From Erythrocercus mccallii (lineage: Eukaryota; Chordata; Aves; Passeriformes; Dicruridae): 64,000 nucleotides of DNA. A model generated the notes under the pieces. The model saw nothing but the letters and a program-made list of their open reading frames with translations, was not told the DNA's origin and did not search any database. The stretch is from assembly GCA_013397435.1 (NCBI GenBank), contig VZRG01002381.1, positions 1 to 64,000 of the forward strand, read 5' to 3'. A program made the position numbers and the translations under genes. This document shows positions 1 to 11,881 of the stretch, one piece after another (the stretch's first letter is position 1; every line of letters begins with the position of its first letter).

Positions 1-647
1 TGAGTGAGGATGACTTTGAGATGTTCTATGAAGTCTGGGAGAAGTTCGATCCTGATGCAACACAATTCATAGAATATAGTAAATTATCAGATTTTGCAGC
101 TTCATTAGATCCACCTCTTCTCATAGCAAAACCAAACAAAGTCCAGCTTATTGCAATGGATCTGCCCATGGTGAGCGGTGACAGAATTCACTGCCTTGAC
201 ATCTTGTTTGCTTTCACAAAGCGTGTATTGGGGGAAAGTGGGGAGATGGACGCCCTCAGAATACAGATGGAAGATCGGTTTATGGCAGCCAATCCTTCTA
301 AAGTCTCCTATGAACCAATTACAACCACATTGAAACGAAAGCAAGAGGAGGTGTCTGCTGTCATCATTCAGCGTGCTTACAGACGTCACCTTTTAAGGGT
401 AAAAGTTAAACAGGTGTCTAGTATATATAATAGAAATAAAAACAAAGAAGGAGATGGACATATTACAAAAGAGATAATTATTGATAAACTAAAAGGGAAC
501 TCCACTCCAGAAAAAACAGATGAGAGTTCTTCTACAACCTCCCCACCCTCTTATGACAGTGTAACAAAGCCAGACAAAGAAAAATATGAAAAAGATAAAG
601 CAGAAAAGAACTACAAAGGGAAGGACATCAGAGAAAATAAAAAATAA
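1..647 (+). CDS. SCN3A: Voltage-gated sodium channel alpha subunit, C-terminal end (partial, last coding exon)
   Basis: Open from the window edge (codons in frame from base 3, reading SEDDFEM...) to TAA at 645-647; about 214 residues are visible. The protein is the cytoplasmic tail of a pore-forming neuronal Na+ channel, which binds calmodulin and FGF-homologous factors. It begins with the EF-hand-like domain (FYEVWEKFDPDATQF near the start). The IQ calmodulin-binding motif (IIQRAYRRHLL) is at about 363-395 and a PPSY motif, the class bound by Nedd4-type ubiquitin ligases, at 543-554. The tail is very Lys-rich. The tail wording (GNSTPEKTD, SSSTTSPPSYDSV, KPDKEK) fits SCN3A best, and SLC38A11 lying next in the same orientation fits the SCN3A locus. 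SCN2A and SCN9A are close paralogues and cannot be fully excluded on sequence alone. The rest of the gene lies upstream, outside the window. Confidence 0.9.
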   Translation, partial: SEDDFEMFYEVWEKFDPDATQFIEYSKLSDFAASLDPPLLIAKPNKVQLIAMDLPMVSGDRIHCLDILFAFTKRVLGESGEMDALRIQMEDRFMAANPSKVSYEPITTTLKRKQEEVSAVIIQRAYRRHLLRVKVKQVSSIYNRNKNKEGDGHITKEIIIDKLKGNSTPEKTDESSSTTSPPSYDSVTKPDKEKYEKDKAEKNYKGKDIRENKK

Positions 648-748
648 TGATCTAAGAATTTTGTTAATGGGATAACTTGTTTACAGTCTTTGAGAATGAA
701 TCATCAACTGGACTCCTGCAGGAGATTTATGCCAAACTGACAATTTTT

Positions 749-796
749 ACACATACATATGTGTGTGCACGTGCGCGTGTGTGCATATATATACAT
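749..796. repeat. 48-bp perfectly alternating purine/pyrimidine tract
   Basis: Every base from 749 to 796 alternates purine and pyrimidine. CA/TA steps come first, then a GT run with a GCACGTGCGCGTGT core, then AT steps. CG and CA/TG dinucleotide alternation is the classical Z-DNA-prone composition. It lies about 100 bases after the channel stop codon, inside the presumed 3' UTR. Confidence 0.85.
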
Positions 797-1253
797 TATA
801 TATATACTTAAGGTCAGTGCCTATAACAAAACAGTGAACCTCCATCATCAGACTGTGACTCTGTTAATCAGGGTAAAAAACTTGACAAGAGGTTACTGTT
901 TTCACTACACTACAGCTGACACTGCTAAGAATAAGGGAAAAGGTGGCTCCATAGAGAAGATAGAGCATGAAATGAGTGCAAAAGGATACTTTATTTCCAC
1001 AACATGTAGGACAGTAATTTTCTTCACTGTTTGTAATGCAACTGCCACATTTGTCATATTTTTACAAAAACTGTATTAGTGTATTTATCATTTTTTAATT
1101 CACAGGTTGTTTACTATTATATGTGACTATTTTTGTAATAGGTTTTATGTTGGGGAAAGAGGTATGAGGACCAGAAGTTCTACTCTTAGATTCTCTATAA
1201 TGTACAGATAGGAGTGATTTGCATAGACATGCTGCACTTGTCAATCATGCATA

Positions 1254-1259
1254 AATAAA
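1254..1259 (+). terminator. Candidate proximal poly(A) signal for SCN3A
   Basis: AATAAA hexamer about 607 bases past the stop codon, in ATAAATAAAAATATG context. Use of this site is inferred only. Confidence 0.4.
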
Positions 1260-2691
1260 AATATGACGTTGCACAAAGCTGACAATTTTAAGAACTTCCA
1301 TGTTTCAGGGTTGCTCTTAAATTTGAAATACTCTAACTACTTGTATGGCTGCATCCAGATTATGTGCATCCAGATTAATGTGCCTGGAGAGTCTCCTCTA
1401 ATTTACAGGAATCTGCAATGACTTATTTTTATGTGAATGATTAAACATGAACAAGTACTTGTTTATGTTAAAATAATTACATCTCAGAAAATATTGTGCA
1501 GTTTCTGCACTGGAAAAATAGCTTCACCAAAATATATCTGGGAGTTCTTTTGTTTTAACAGCTTTTTTTTTTTTCTTCTGGGCTATTCTTTGATTACTGT
1601 CTTCTCTCATTATGTCCAGCATCCAGTGAATCCATGAAATATCCTTTTCCATGTAAATATTAACAGTATACTGTTGTGCATATTTGAACATAGAATTAAA
1701 TGGCTTTGCCACATTGAATTGCATCAAATATGTACCACAGTATGGTTAATTTGCAAGAGCTCAACAGGACATTGTATTCAGTGTCATAGATAGTTAGGAG
1801 AGTATCACTGATGCATGTCAATGCTTTTGCTGCTGTACCTTGCTCCTTCCACTGCCCACAGTCTCCAGTATAGGAAGCCATGTGTCAGTGATGAAGTGAA
1901 TCAAGTTGTCCAACCAGACCTCATTCTTTCAAATCATTAAGCAATAGTTTGCAGCTATTTATGAGCTTTTTTAGTTTTGCATTTTAAATTTGAAGTGGCT
2001 GCTATATGGTGTAGAATCAGACTGTACAGGCCATATTGCAAACTTGAAAATGTGGTTAGCATATATAAATAATGTAAAGAAATACCATTTGGCAACAGAT
2101 TCGTATATAAGAAAAGTGTCTTCAAGTTTAGATCACTGTTTCTTATATTTCTTTCCTCATTCGACTTATTTTCTAACCACAGTAATTCCAAACTGGCATT
2201 ATCACACTATGAGAAAAAAAGTGAGTATTTGTAGACTATCTTGTTTTAATAATATATTTGCATATATTCCAGTGTGAAGTAAATTGTGTAAATCTGGAAC
2301 CCAGCTTGTTTCCAAATAGTTACAGGACATAGCAAGGAAAGCATGAGGGGAATGTGCGAATTTCTAGCACTATTTGCATCAGAAGTTCCAAGATAGTCCC
2401 ATAGTTGATTAAATCCTTGCTATCTTGCAGTGTCTGTTTACATAGTCTACTCTTATTCTTTTTTGAATCACAGTGCACTAGGCTTGTACAAATAAAATAT
2501 TTCCCAAGAAAAAAATGACACATTTGTATAATCAAGGACATCAGGACATTTTGTGTTTCATGCACAAACTAACATTAAATGTAGAATCTTTCTTTTACAA
2601 ATGCTTTTGACTTGTAATGTGTTGGTGAAATGCATGCAGGAAATTGTTATTATCATAAACAACACAAACAATATTACATATGAGCCAAAAA

Positions 2692-2697
2692 AATAAA
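2692..2697 (+). terminator. Candidate distal poly(A) signal for SCN3A
   Basis: AATAAA followed within 10-40 bases by T-rich and TGT-containing sequence, the usual arrangement of hexamer plus downstream element. Use is inferred. Confidence 0.45.
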
Positions 2698-2715
2698 GAT
2701 TTCTTTTTTTAAAAT

Positions 2716-3628
2716 TGTGTTTATTTTGCTTTGTCTCCGACCTTCTGTTGGTTAAAGCAAGATAAAAACTGACTTTGGTGCAAATAAGAATTGCTTTCTT
2801 TTTCCCTAGAGCTAAACACCTTATTCTTCACATTTTAACTTCTATGCAAAATAATTCTAAAAAAAAAAATAATCTGAGAACTTTTATTAAACTCCATTTA
2901 TTTCTACTTCTTTGTTATATTGTCTGGGAATAAAACAGGACACCTACACAATTCTACCCCCAAAATATCCTCTCAACCCTCAAAAGCCCTTCTCAGCCAT
3001 AAAGGCATTGCTAGTACTGCTACCAAGACTGCCCATGGAAATTTTAAAAATGCAAACAAACTTTTCAATGTAGTTTTTTAATTTGGTCCCATTTAACATT
3101 TAGCCAAGGGGCTCACTGCAAACATAAAAGTTGGTTTTGGTTGCATAGTGATTCTTTTTATTCCAGTAATTCTCAAAATTAATAAATACCATCTCATCTG
3201 ATCTCACAAGTCAGCGATAACACTGATGCTCAGCTGCAAAAAGTAGTGTTCATAACCAAAGTATCTGGATGTTAAATGGTAACACAATTTGAATCAATAT
3301 GGATGTCATTAAGCTGTTAGGACATTGAAACACCACATTATCATATTGCATTTAAAATATATTATTATATTTCAAAATTAACAGTAAGTAGAATATTCCT
3401 GGAGTTTTCTCACTGGCATGTTTTCAGTGTTACTTATTCTGTGGATATCATGCCACATTAACCACATTTTGGCTAAATATTAAATTGCTCATATAACCAT
3501 GAAATAACTCATGGAACACTGTAACACTACAGTCTATCAAAATCTCTAGTAATAATCTCTAATCAGCAGTCGCTGCAACTGTCTCTCAGTTGGGCTAGCA
3601 TCCAGTAAGGAAGTAAGGAAACCATGCT
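2716..3628. other. Gene-free spacer, nothing recognised
   Basis: AT-rich sequence with another AATAAA at 2929-2934 and no ORF, repeat family or RNA gene that I recognise. It could be part of a longer 3' UTR. Confidence 0.5.
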
Positions 3629-4738
3629 TCACTGGTTCATAGAAAATACTGAGTTGAAAGGGACCCACAAGGATCATTGAGTCCAACTCTTGCCCAACTC
3701 CTCCTCCTCCTCTTGTCCAGATCTTCTTGAACTCTGTCAGGTTTGGTGCTGTGACCATTTCCCTGGTGAGCCTATTCCAGTGCCCAACCACCCTCTGAGT
3801 GAAGAGCCTTTTTCTAATATCCAACTTAAACCTCTCCTGACACAACGTCAGGCCATTCCCTTGGGATGTGCCACAAGTCACCTCACAGAAGAGATCAGTG
3901 CTGCCCCTCCTCTCCCCTCACAAGGAAGTTCTATGTGCAGTGAGGGCCCCCTCAGTCTCCTCCAGGCTCAACCAAGCGCCCTCAGCCTCAGACGCCTTCT
4001 CCTCAAAGCCCTTCACCATCTTCTTTCCCCCCCTTTGGACACTTTCAGTAGCTTCAGATCTTCCTTATATTACAGTGATGAAAACTGCATGTAATATTCA
4101 AGGTGAGGCCACCCCAGAGCAGAGCAGAGCAGAGCAGAGCAGAGCAGAGCAGAGCAGAGCAGCACAATCCCTCCCTTGCCCAGCTGGTGCTGCTGTGCCT
4201 GATGCCCCCCAGGACAGGCTGCCCCTCCTGGCTGCCAGGGCACTGTTGACTCACATGCAACTCGCCAGGGACCAGGACCCCCAGGTCCCTCTCCGGGGCA
4301 CTGCTCTCCAGCACCTCATTCCCCAGTCTGTCAGTACATCCAGGGTTACCCAATCCCAGGTACAGAACCTGGCACTTTCCCTTGCTGAACTTTATATGAT
4401 TGGTGGTTGCCCAGCCCTCTAATTTGTTGACATCTCTCTGCAGGGCCTTCCTGCCTTCAAGGGAGTCAAGAGGTCCTCCCAGTTTTGTACCATCTGTGAA
4501 CTTCCTTAATATTACTTCCAATCCTGTATCCAAGTCCTTCATGAAGATGTTGAAGAGAACATGGCCTAAGATGGAGCCCTGTGGAACCCCACTAGCAATA
4601 GATAACCAACCTTATGTCATCCCATTCATTATAATGCTTGGCACCCAACATATGAGCCAGTTGCTCACTCATCACATGGTGTGCTTATCAAGCTGTGTGC
4701 TTATATGAATGGCTTTCCCTATACCAGAAAAATGCCTC
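3629..4738 (-). mobile_element. CR1-type LINE fragment (3' part of reverse transcriptase ORF plus 3' UTR), degenerate
   Basis: The minus strand encodes pieces of a CR1 reverse transcriptase. The stretch at 4542-4100 reads FTDGTKLGG, then QRDVNKLEGWA, FSKGKCQVLYLG and DLGVLV. Downstream, at 3860-3740, comes LDIRKRLFTQRVVGHWNRL, the usual C-terminal signature. The CR1 3' UTR wording (minus strand of TTGAAAGGGACCCACAAGGA) starts near 3650. The polymerase box normally read as FADD is FTDG, the frame is broken between the two blocks, and an AGAGC repeat interrupts it, so this is a dead copy. The upper boundary near 4738 is approximate because similarity fades. Confidence 0.88.
4116..4160. repeat. 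AGAGC pentanucleotide tandem repeat, 9 copies
   Basis: Nine uninterrupted AGAGC units sit inside the CR1 fragment, between the reverse-transcriptase core and the C-terminal block. The repeat is probably a later expansion of a purine-rich CR1 segment. The unit is not a multiple of three, so it would shift the frame as it changes length. Confidence 0.9.
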
Positions 4739-7700
4739 TCTAAGAACATGCAGAATTGTTTAGCCTGCTCATACCCATAGATCCTGGAGATGGTCTCTAG
4801 CCCTCTTAGAATACAGGGTTAAAGCCAAAGACATGGCCTTCCCTGGCTCTCTGGGCATACTTACAAGCACCTGGCCTTCAGGCAAAAATGAGAGAATCCT
4901 CTAACTTGTGTTAATGTCAATATGTACATCCTTGAAGTCAAAGTTACATACATTATTTATTCCACTGCTCTTCTGACTAACTCATCTAACCTTATAAATG
5001 ATTCAATTTACTTCCAGAGACTTTTGGAGCTCTTCTGCTTCTTTGGTTCCTGACTTGAATCCAACAATTTCATTTTACTCTTATCTTTTCATATTACCTG
5101 TTCAAACCAGCACCTAAAATCTGCAGAACTTTTGCTCTGTGAACAGGATGGCAATGTTCTGATGAGGAATGAAGGTTCATCATTCATTTGCAGGAACCTG
5201 GAGTCTCTTACAGGACTCCGTAAAAATGAGGTTATTGCATCCATCTTCACTACCAAGCACTGTACATGAAGAAACACTGACACTTTTGGCATGGACTAGC
5301 AGAAATGGCTGAGGGTCTTAGTTCAACCTGATCTGTAAATAGGCTCACTTTGAGGGCATGTATTTCCTCCTAATTACCCTTTGCTGCTTCTGTAAACAAC
5401 TTCTTCCTTCCTACCTATTCCTTTCCACACAGAAATCAGTTGAATTTGTACAATTTAAATCTCACATTATTCTGCTCCCAGCCTTTCAATGCATTTGAAT
5501 GGAAATGCCATTTGAAAGAACTCTCCACATGCTACTAGGCAAGCCAGTAGTGATGGCTATTCCAGTCAAACATAACTATGTTATATTACTACCTTGTGCT
5601 TGTAGTCCTTCCCCACTGTTAGTTGTCTTTTGTTTCCAGTCAGCAAAGGAGCATTCCTTATTTTATTAGCTCCTAAAATCCTCCCCGTATGACTACACTG
5701 ATCCATGTCCAAGTGAATTTTCAACATGTCCAGCCACAAAGGCCTTCCACTCTGTACTAAACTTCTTATCTGTCACATATTGCCAAAAAGAGAGCATTAG
5801 TAATGCTGACAGTAAAGCTAAGTCATTCTCCTAGTATAAGTTCATTACTTGGTACTTTTCCTTAATGAGTTTTCAGATGAAAAAATTTCCACATGGATGC
5901 CCAGAAAGAGGACATATTCCTGTTCAGTACATTACAAATTAATTCATAGGGCAGCACAGCTTAATTCTGTTCCCAAGCAAGTGTTCCCAGAAGTCCCAGT
6001 GCCTCACATGAGCTAATGCAGCAGTACTACCATGTGCACAGTCATAAAAGAGTAACGAGCTTGCAGAATTAACTGGAGCTAATTCAGCACTGAAGTAATT
6101 TTAACAAAGGAGGAAAGACCAATGTGTGGTGAAAAAAAAACCCCCAGCCATTTCCTCCAAGATGCAGACTGGCCACAATAAAGACAAGCAGGACTGCCAC
6201 TATGGGAAGTTAGGATCCTAAGTAGTCAAATGTATTTACTGTGAAATTCATTAACGTATTAAAGGAAATGATGAGTACTCAGCACTTCTTAGTCCATTAT
6301 AAATTGCATACTGTACTTTATTGAAAAAAACTTTAAATCCTTTGGAAGATTAATTATGAATTAAAAAATCAGGGAAGTCCTTGCCCAGATCACTAGTATA
6401 CGACTGACATGACACATTATTATTATTATTGCTACATTAAATGTCACAATTGTGTGAAGATTTTTACATTTTAGAGCTTAACTCTGTTGAAGTGCCATTT
6501 GTAGTGGTTTTTATGTTCATCTCTTTAGTTCTTCATCTAGGTAGATAAAATGGAAAAAAACAAAGAAATCTGAGCAGGAAAGATTACTGGACTAACAACA
6601 AAATCTTACATTTAAAATAAGTTTCTATTATTTTCTATTTTTTGCCATTTTGAAGAATGCTTGGCTATTTAGAAAAAAAGGCAAGCCTTGGAAAAGACAA
6701 ATAACATCGTGAAAGTGAAGCTCAAAACCACAGAAATAATTATAAGCAGACAAAGAAAATAAGCAGAGTTCATTAGTCATGTGTTCAAATTACTGAGCTT
6801 GTCACAATGGATATTTTCTAAATGATCATGATTAATTCATATACAATTTAATAATATGACAAGATAAGGTAAAGGAGGATGGTGAAGTGCTGTGATCTGT
6901 TTCCACTAAATACCACAGAGCAGGGATGTGCTTCATCTTTGTAATGTAACAGATATTCTGCACCACTTTACAAATTAAAAACCTCACCCTCACAGAAGAA
7001 AACATACTGCAACATGAGGCTTGGCTAAGCTAAGAGAATAAATTGTACTGCAGTAGCCTAAGTAAATTGAAACCAATTACCATCTCTCAGGAGAGAAGAC
7101 AAATCACATGCATCTCTGCAGCAAGTGCGATGTTTGATGCATATATGAAAAGACGTATCATGAACAATTTATAGCAGTAAAGTAGGCATTGGTTCCCAAG
7201 CATTCCACACTTCAAGTACATCTCCTGTATAATAAAAGCCACTTAATTTTTTTTTCTCATAACCTACATTAAGGGGTAACACTTAGGAAAAACCTATGAC
7301 AGCTAAAAGTATTCATTGTTTTTATAGGAAACACATGCCAGACCTTTATAGCATTACTTTTTTTTTCTATAACAGGAATTCCAGTATCACAGGGATATTT
7401 ACACTTTATTCTAAGACCATAGTAGTCTGCACATGGATCACAAGCACTCTGCCTCACCCTTTTCCTGATATAGAAATGTTTGGTTTGCTTTCAGAACGCA
7501 TAGCCCCAGGTGGATGCTTACAGTGAAATATAAACAAAGTACAGTTTTAACGAGTGAAATGGGTTATCCTAAATCGAAGCGGGTCATGCAATTTTTTCCT
7601 TTAACCTAATGCAGTGATATCACATCCAGCAAACCAAAAGAAGCAGTTTAACAACATATAACAGCAGCTATATTCAAAGATAACATGCACAGGTTTTTTT

Positions 7701-10700
7701 AATTATGTCACACAAACACTGTAAGTTGTATTATGAATCTCTTTCCCAGAGATTTGGACCTGATTGACTGAATTGAACAGCCACAAAAATTTACACGTCT
7801 TCAATTTCTCCTCTTGTTGCTATTACAGGGGGATGACAGTGATGGGTCTAATTTTATGACTGCAGGATGCTCAGTCCTGGTATGCACTTCAGAGATCCCA
7901 GCTTCGATCTAAGGAAGGAAATTGACTGACCGAGAAAAAAATAACAGATTTTATCTCTGTGGAATATCAAAGGCCTTATCTTACCTCTTCATGCAAATAT
8001 GCAGAGAAAGATCTGAGAAGCATGTGAAAGCATGCAATGTGAAAGTTGTATAAATTTTCTCTCTCTCAACTAAGAAACATTAAAGGAAATACATAAACAC
8101 AAAAATATAGAGAAGGTCAAAGGGATAGTATTTTTAATTGATAAAATCAGATCCTAACATGTAGGATACATATCATAGGTATCGTTTATTCTTTGGATGG
8201 GATTTTGCTACCGCAAATCCAGGGAACAACACATTTTTTTCAAACTCTGAAAGTGATGATACAAACGTGGCAGAGCATATGCTACTTCCATGAATGTGTG
8301 CTGTGTAGAAAGGATGTTACTAACATCTCCCATCTGCACCAGGCACATCCTTAATTCATGTGCTGCAGAGTTTGTTTGGAAATTAGGACAAGCAATGGTT
8401 TTTATTTTATTGTTATCTTCACTTATAATGCAGCATTTTAACCTTGAATCTAATTTACATGTGTATTTTCAATTATATGTTTTAACGTTAAAATCTGTAA
8501 CTGCTCCATTTACCATATTTTTTCTTTTTTTACCAAAGAATGAGAATAAATTACCTGGTTCATCCAGGTTGTGCAATAGGCAGCAGTAGCATTTAAATTA
8601 CCTGCATCCTCTACCATGCTGCGGTACACAGCATCTTGGATCCTCTACACACCTGCTGTGCGTGAGGAACTTCTGGGTTCCATATACATGGAAATATATA
8701 CTGAGTGCAAATAGCTGTACCTGGCCTCCACTGGGTAGTCCTATAGAGAAACTCTCAGTTCCTAGATCCAGCATTATTAGCCTATTTTCGTACTGTGATC
8801 GGAGTTCATCATGACTCTGACACTGACACCGTGTATGTCTTCATGACTGTCATGAAAAACAAGTCATAAAACTTAGCAGGTAACTAAGATACAAAGCCCC
8901 CCATTGTTTATTTAAGCCCAGAATGCTGGTCCATAGCATGCAAATTTTTTTAGTTAGGTGATTCATGCTGTTAATGAAACAGGCAGAGCAATTTGATGGC
9001 TGGGTAGTAAATTCTCAAAGTGATTTTGTGAGTCTATATTTCTTGTTCTAACAATTCTATTTCTATTTTTCAGACTGTTCATATATACAAGAATATACAA
9101 GCTCTTTGTTTTGCTTCAGATTAAAATAGGTAACTGACAAAGATGTTTACTGGCTTGGCTGTTCCCAATCCACATTCTGCAGAATTTGTCTAGCTGATGC
9201 TAGGGATTGTAAATATTTTACATGATATTCCTATATTTTAAATGATATTCCTATATTTTCTAGGTCACTGCTTTTTTCTGTTCCTGAATCATTAGGAACA
9301 AACAGCAGAGTGAAGGAAATGCTTCATCTGAAGATGGAGTACAAAGGAGACCAATTGTTCTCTGCAGCTCACCACTGCTCCCACACTGCTACAGAGCACT
9401 GAAAACATACACAGAGCTGCTTCCCTTGGGAAACTAAGATCCGGATAGTCTCTTATTTAACATGGGTACTTAGACTCTTCAGGGAAGTACTAGCTGGAGT
9501 CCTTTCTTCCATTTAGCCAAATCACTCTAATCAATTCCCCATTAAAAAGGTAGGATTGCTTTCCATCTTTACCCTCCGAGAACTCTATACTCTCCTTCTT
9601 TATGCCAGTCTACATTAATTTGAAATAGGGACATCTTCCTGTTGTGTGTCTACAACATTCCTGGCTAAACTTTGGGCTGAAAACTCCAATGCTGAATAAT
9701 ATTAATAATATCACAGATAACAAACTCTTTTCCACAACCCATCTTCACCAGGTATTATGAGTAGGCATACAGAGTGACAGCTGTATGGTCATTAATATAA
9801 AATTTCACTCATGTAAACCACAAAAATTTCCAGTTTTCACTTACCTTGCCCTGTATCCTTCAAGTCTGAAAGTACTTTTCTTTTTTGAGGTTATGGTAAC
9901 TCTCTTACATATCTTTCAAGTTTCCCACTCTTTACTCCAGCACTTCACTTCCTCCTGTAGCAGAGGTGTTTACTTGTGCTGCTGCAAAGGAGGAGTGGAA
10001 TTGAAAGGACAAGTATCCTGCAGCAGCTCCAACTCCAGCTGTGGTCTTAGCAGGTTGCAGAAGTTTAAATGAGGCAACTCCAGGTCAGGCCACACAAAGC
10101 ATGTGGAAAGAAAATATTGGCTATTCACTAGGTGGCACTTTTATGACCAACTTGAATCTGAAGCCAAAGAACATGCAATCACATTTTTCTGCTATGACAT
10201 TGAAAAGGTCAAACCATATTTCATCACTGAAAATGCTATAAGACCTCTTTCACAAGCAAAAGTCTGTGTGTTCTAAGCAAAGCCCAACTTCATATTTCTT
10301 ACCTAAATTGCTGGGATATACTGAGGGGAGACTGAGATGAAGGACTTTTCCCATTTATTCTCATTACCATTGCCCACCATGTGTCTACTTTCTGCTGCTA
10401 GAAGTGGTCATAGCCACAGAGTTCTCCCTTCTTGTTCAGACCAGTGCCCTAAACCACTGCTGGATTAACATGTTTTAACCTCAGCATATAGGTATACCTT
10501 TCCTTCTGAGGTGCCTGACTCAGGGAAAGCCTTTAGTCAATATAATGCAAAACTCAGACAGTCCAACTGTGATTGTCCTCTTGCCTTTCCAATCCACATA
10601 AAGATTTTAAATGGCAAATACAAGCAGAGTCATCACACAGTCGGCAGTGATAGATTCTTTCCCATTCCTGCATTTCAGGGAGCACACACATACATAATAG

Positions 10701-11881
10701 AGTAGACAGGGTAGGCATGTAATCATGTGTAACCCATATAAAAGAACCCACAGCTAGGAGAATATTTTCATGCCCTTCCCCCATTCAGGAATTACTATCA
10801 TCTTACAAGAGCCCTCCCTAAGGGCTGTATGTAGTCATGGTGACAAGACATCACCACCTGTCTGCCCCTGCAATGGAGGCAATGAGCCAGAATGCAAAGC
10901 TTTGTTTTGCTGCTGCTGAATGCATACAGCACATTTCCGAATAGCCTGATTCAAACAAAAAACAAAAATTCAAAGAAAATGACAACACTTTTCAAAACAT
11001 AAATCTGAAGAAAGTTCCAGATTTATTAATAATGGCTTATGAAAATGCATCAATAAAACAAAGTGGCTTGAAAAGCTACATGAATTAACATGCTTCCCAC
11101 TCTTTAAAATGCAATTTTAGTCATAAAATCATAAAAAAGGATGCTTTATGACCAAAAGCTGAAAATGCCGACATTACAGAATGAGAACTTAAAATATGCT
11201 GCAACTGTTAACACACATTGTTTTATTCCTGTGAAAACGCACACAGACTGTTACATACTGCTTGCCTGCTCTTAACAATGTCCAGCTTGCAGCACTTTGC
11301 CAGTTTGGGTACTGACTCCAAACATCAGCTGACCAAAAATCACCAGAGAAACTGGCTACAATACTATCACAACACCAATCAGAAAAGGGAAGCAGTAAAC
11401 ATTATAAATAATGAAACAAGCAGGTGAAATGCATCCCAGGAAAGAAAGGAGACAGTCTAAATGGAATAGGAGCAGAGTATTTCCTTCTTATCCCAGATAG
11501 CTAACCTATACCTCAGGTTACACATACATTAGGCAGCACCACACAGCTCTCGGATGTGGCTGTAAGCCTCTACCTCAGGCTGAGCTTGCACTAGGCAAGA
11601 CACTGTGGGAGTATCTTCTTTCTCTTACCCTCCCAGCACACTGGGTTTCCCCAGGAAAGAAATGCAGACTGGTAAGGATTTTCAGTGTTCATCAAGTTCC
11701 CTAAAATGGGTGAATTGGAGGGTGAGGACTAAAAAGCAAGCTGCAGAATTCTCTGGTTTGTGGTTTAGATTTACCATCAGAGATGGTACATAAGTTTTCT
11801 GAGGCTGCACTGTTGAATTGGGCTGTACCTCTATTTTTCTATATGGGTAAGACCTACTAGACACCTGGATCCCTTATGGAT
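4739..11881. other. Long non-coding intergenic stretch
   Basis: No exon, RNA gene or confident transposon recognised over about 7 kb. ORFs here are short (up to about 99 codons) and show no protein motif. Small items are an ATT run near 6419-6430 and a 20-bp-period duplication at 9222-9259. Other than these I see nothing. Confidence 0.5.
9222..9259. repeat. Two-copy short tandem duplication, period 20
   Basis: ATGATATTCCTATATTTT occurs at 9222-9239 and again at 9242-9259 with no differences, separated by two A residues. This suggests a recent replication-slippage duplication. Confidence 0.8.

Larger units (their letters stand above)
648..2715 (+). other. SCN3A: Probable SCN3A 3' untranslated region
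   Basis: AT-rich sequence with no coding potential directly after the sodium-channel stop. Candidate poly(A) signals AATAAA lie at 1254-1259 and 2692-2697, with a further one at 2929-2934. The 2692 signal is followed by a T/GT-rich stretch, as expected downstream of a cleavage site, so I place the end provisionally near 2715. Neuronal sodium-channel transcripts commonly have long 3' UTRs (established knowledge). The true end needs 3'-end reads. Confidence 0.5.

Noticed and set aside
3690..4422. 134- and 184-codon plus-strand ORFs
   Set aside because: These are antisense shadows of a CR1 reverse-transcriptase remnant; the real similarity is on the minus strand.
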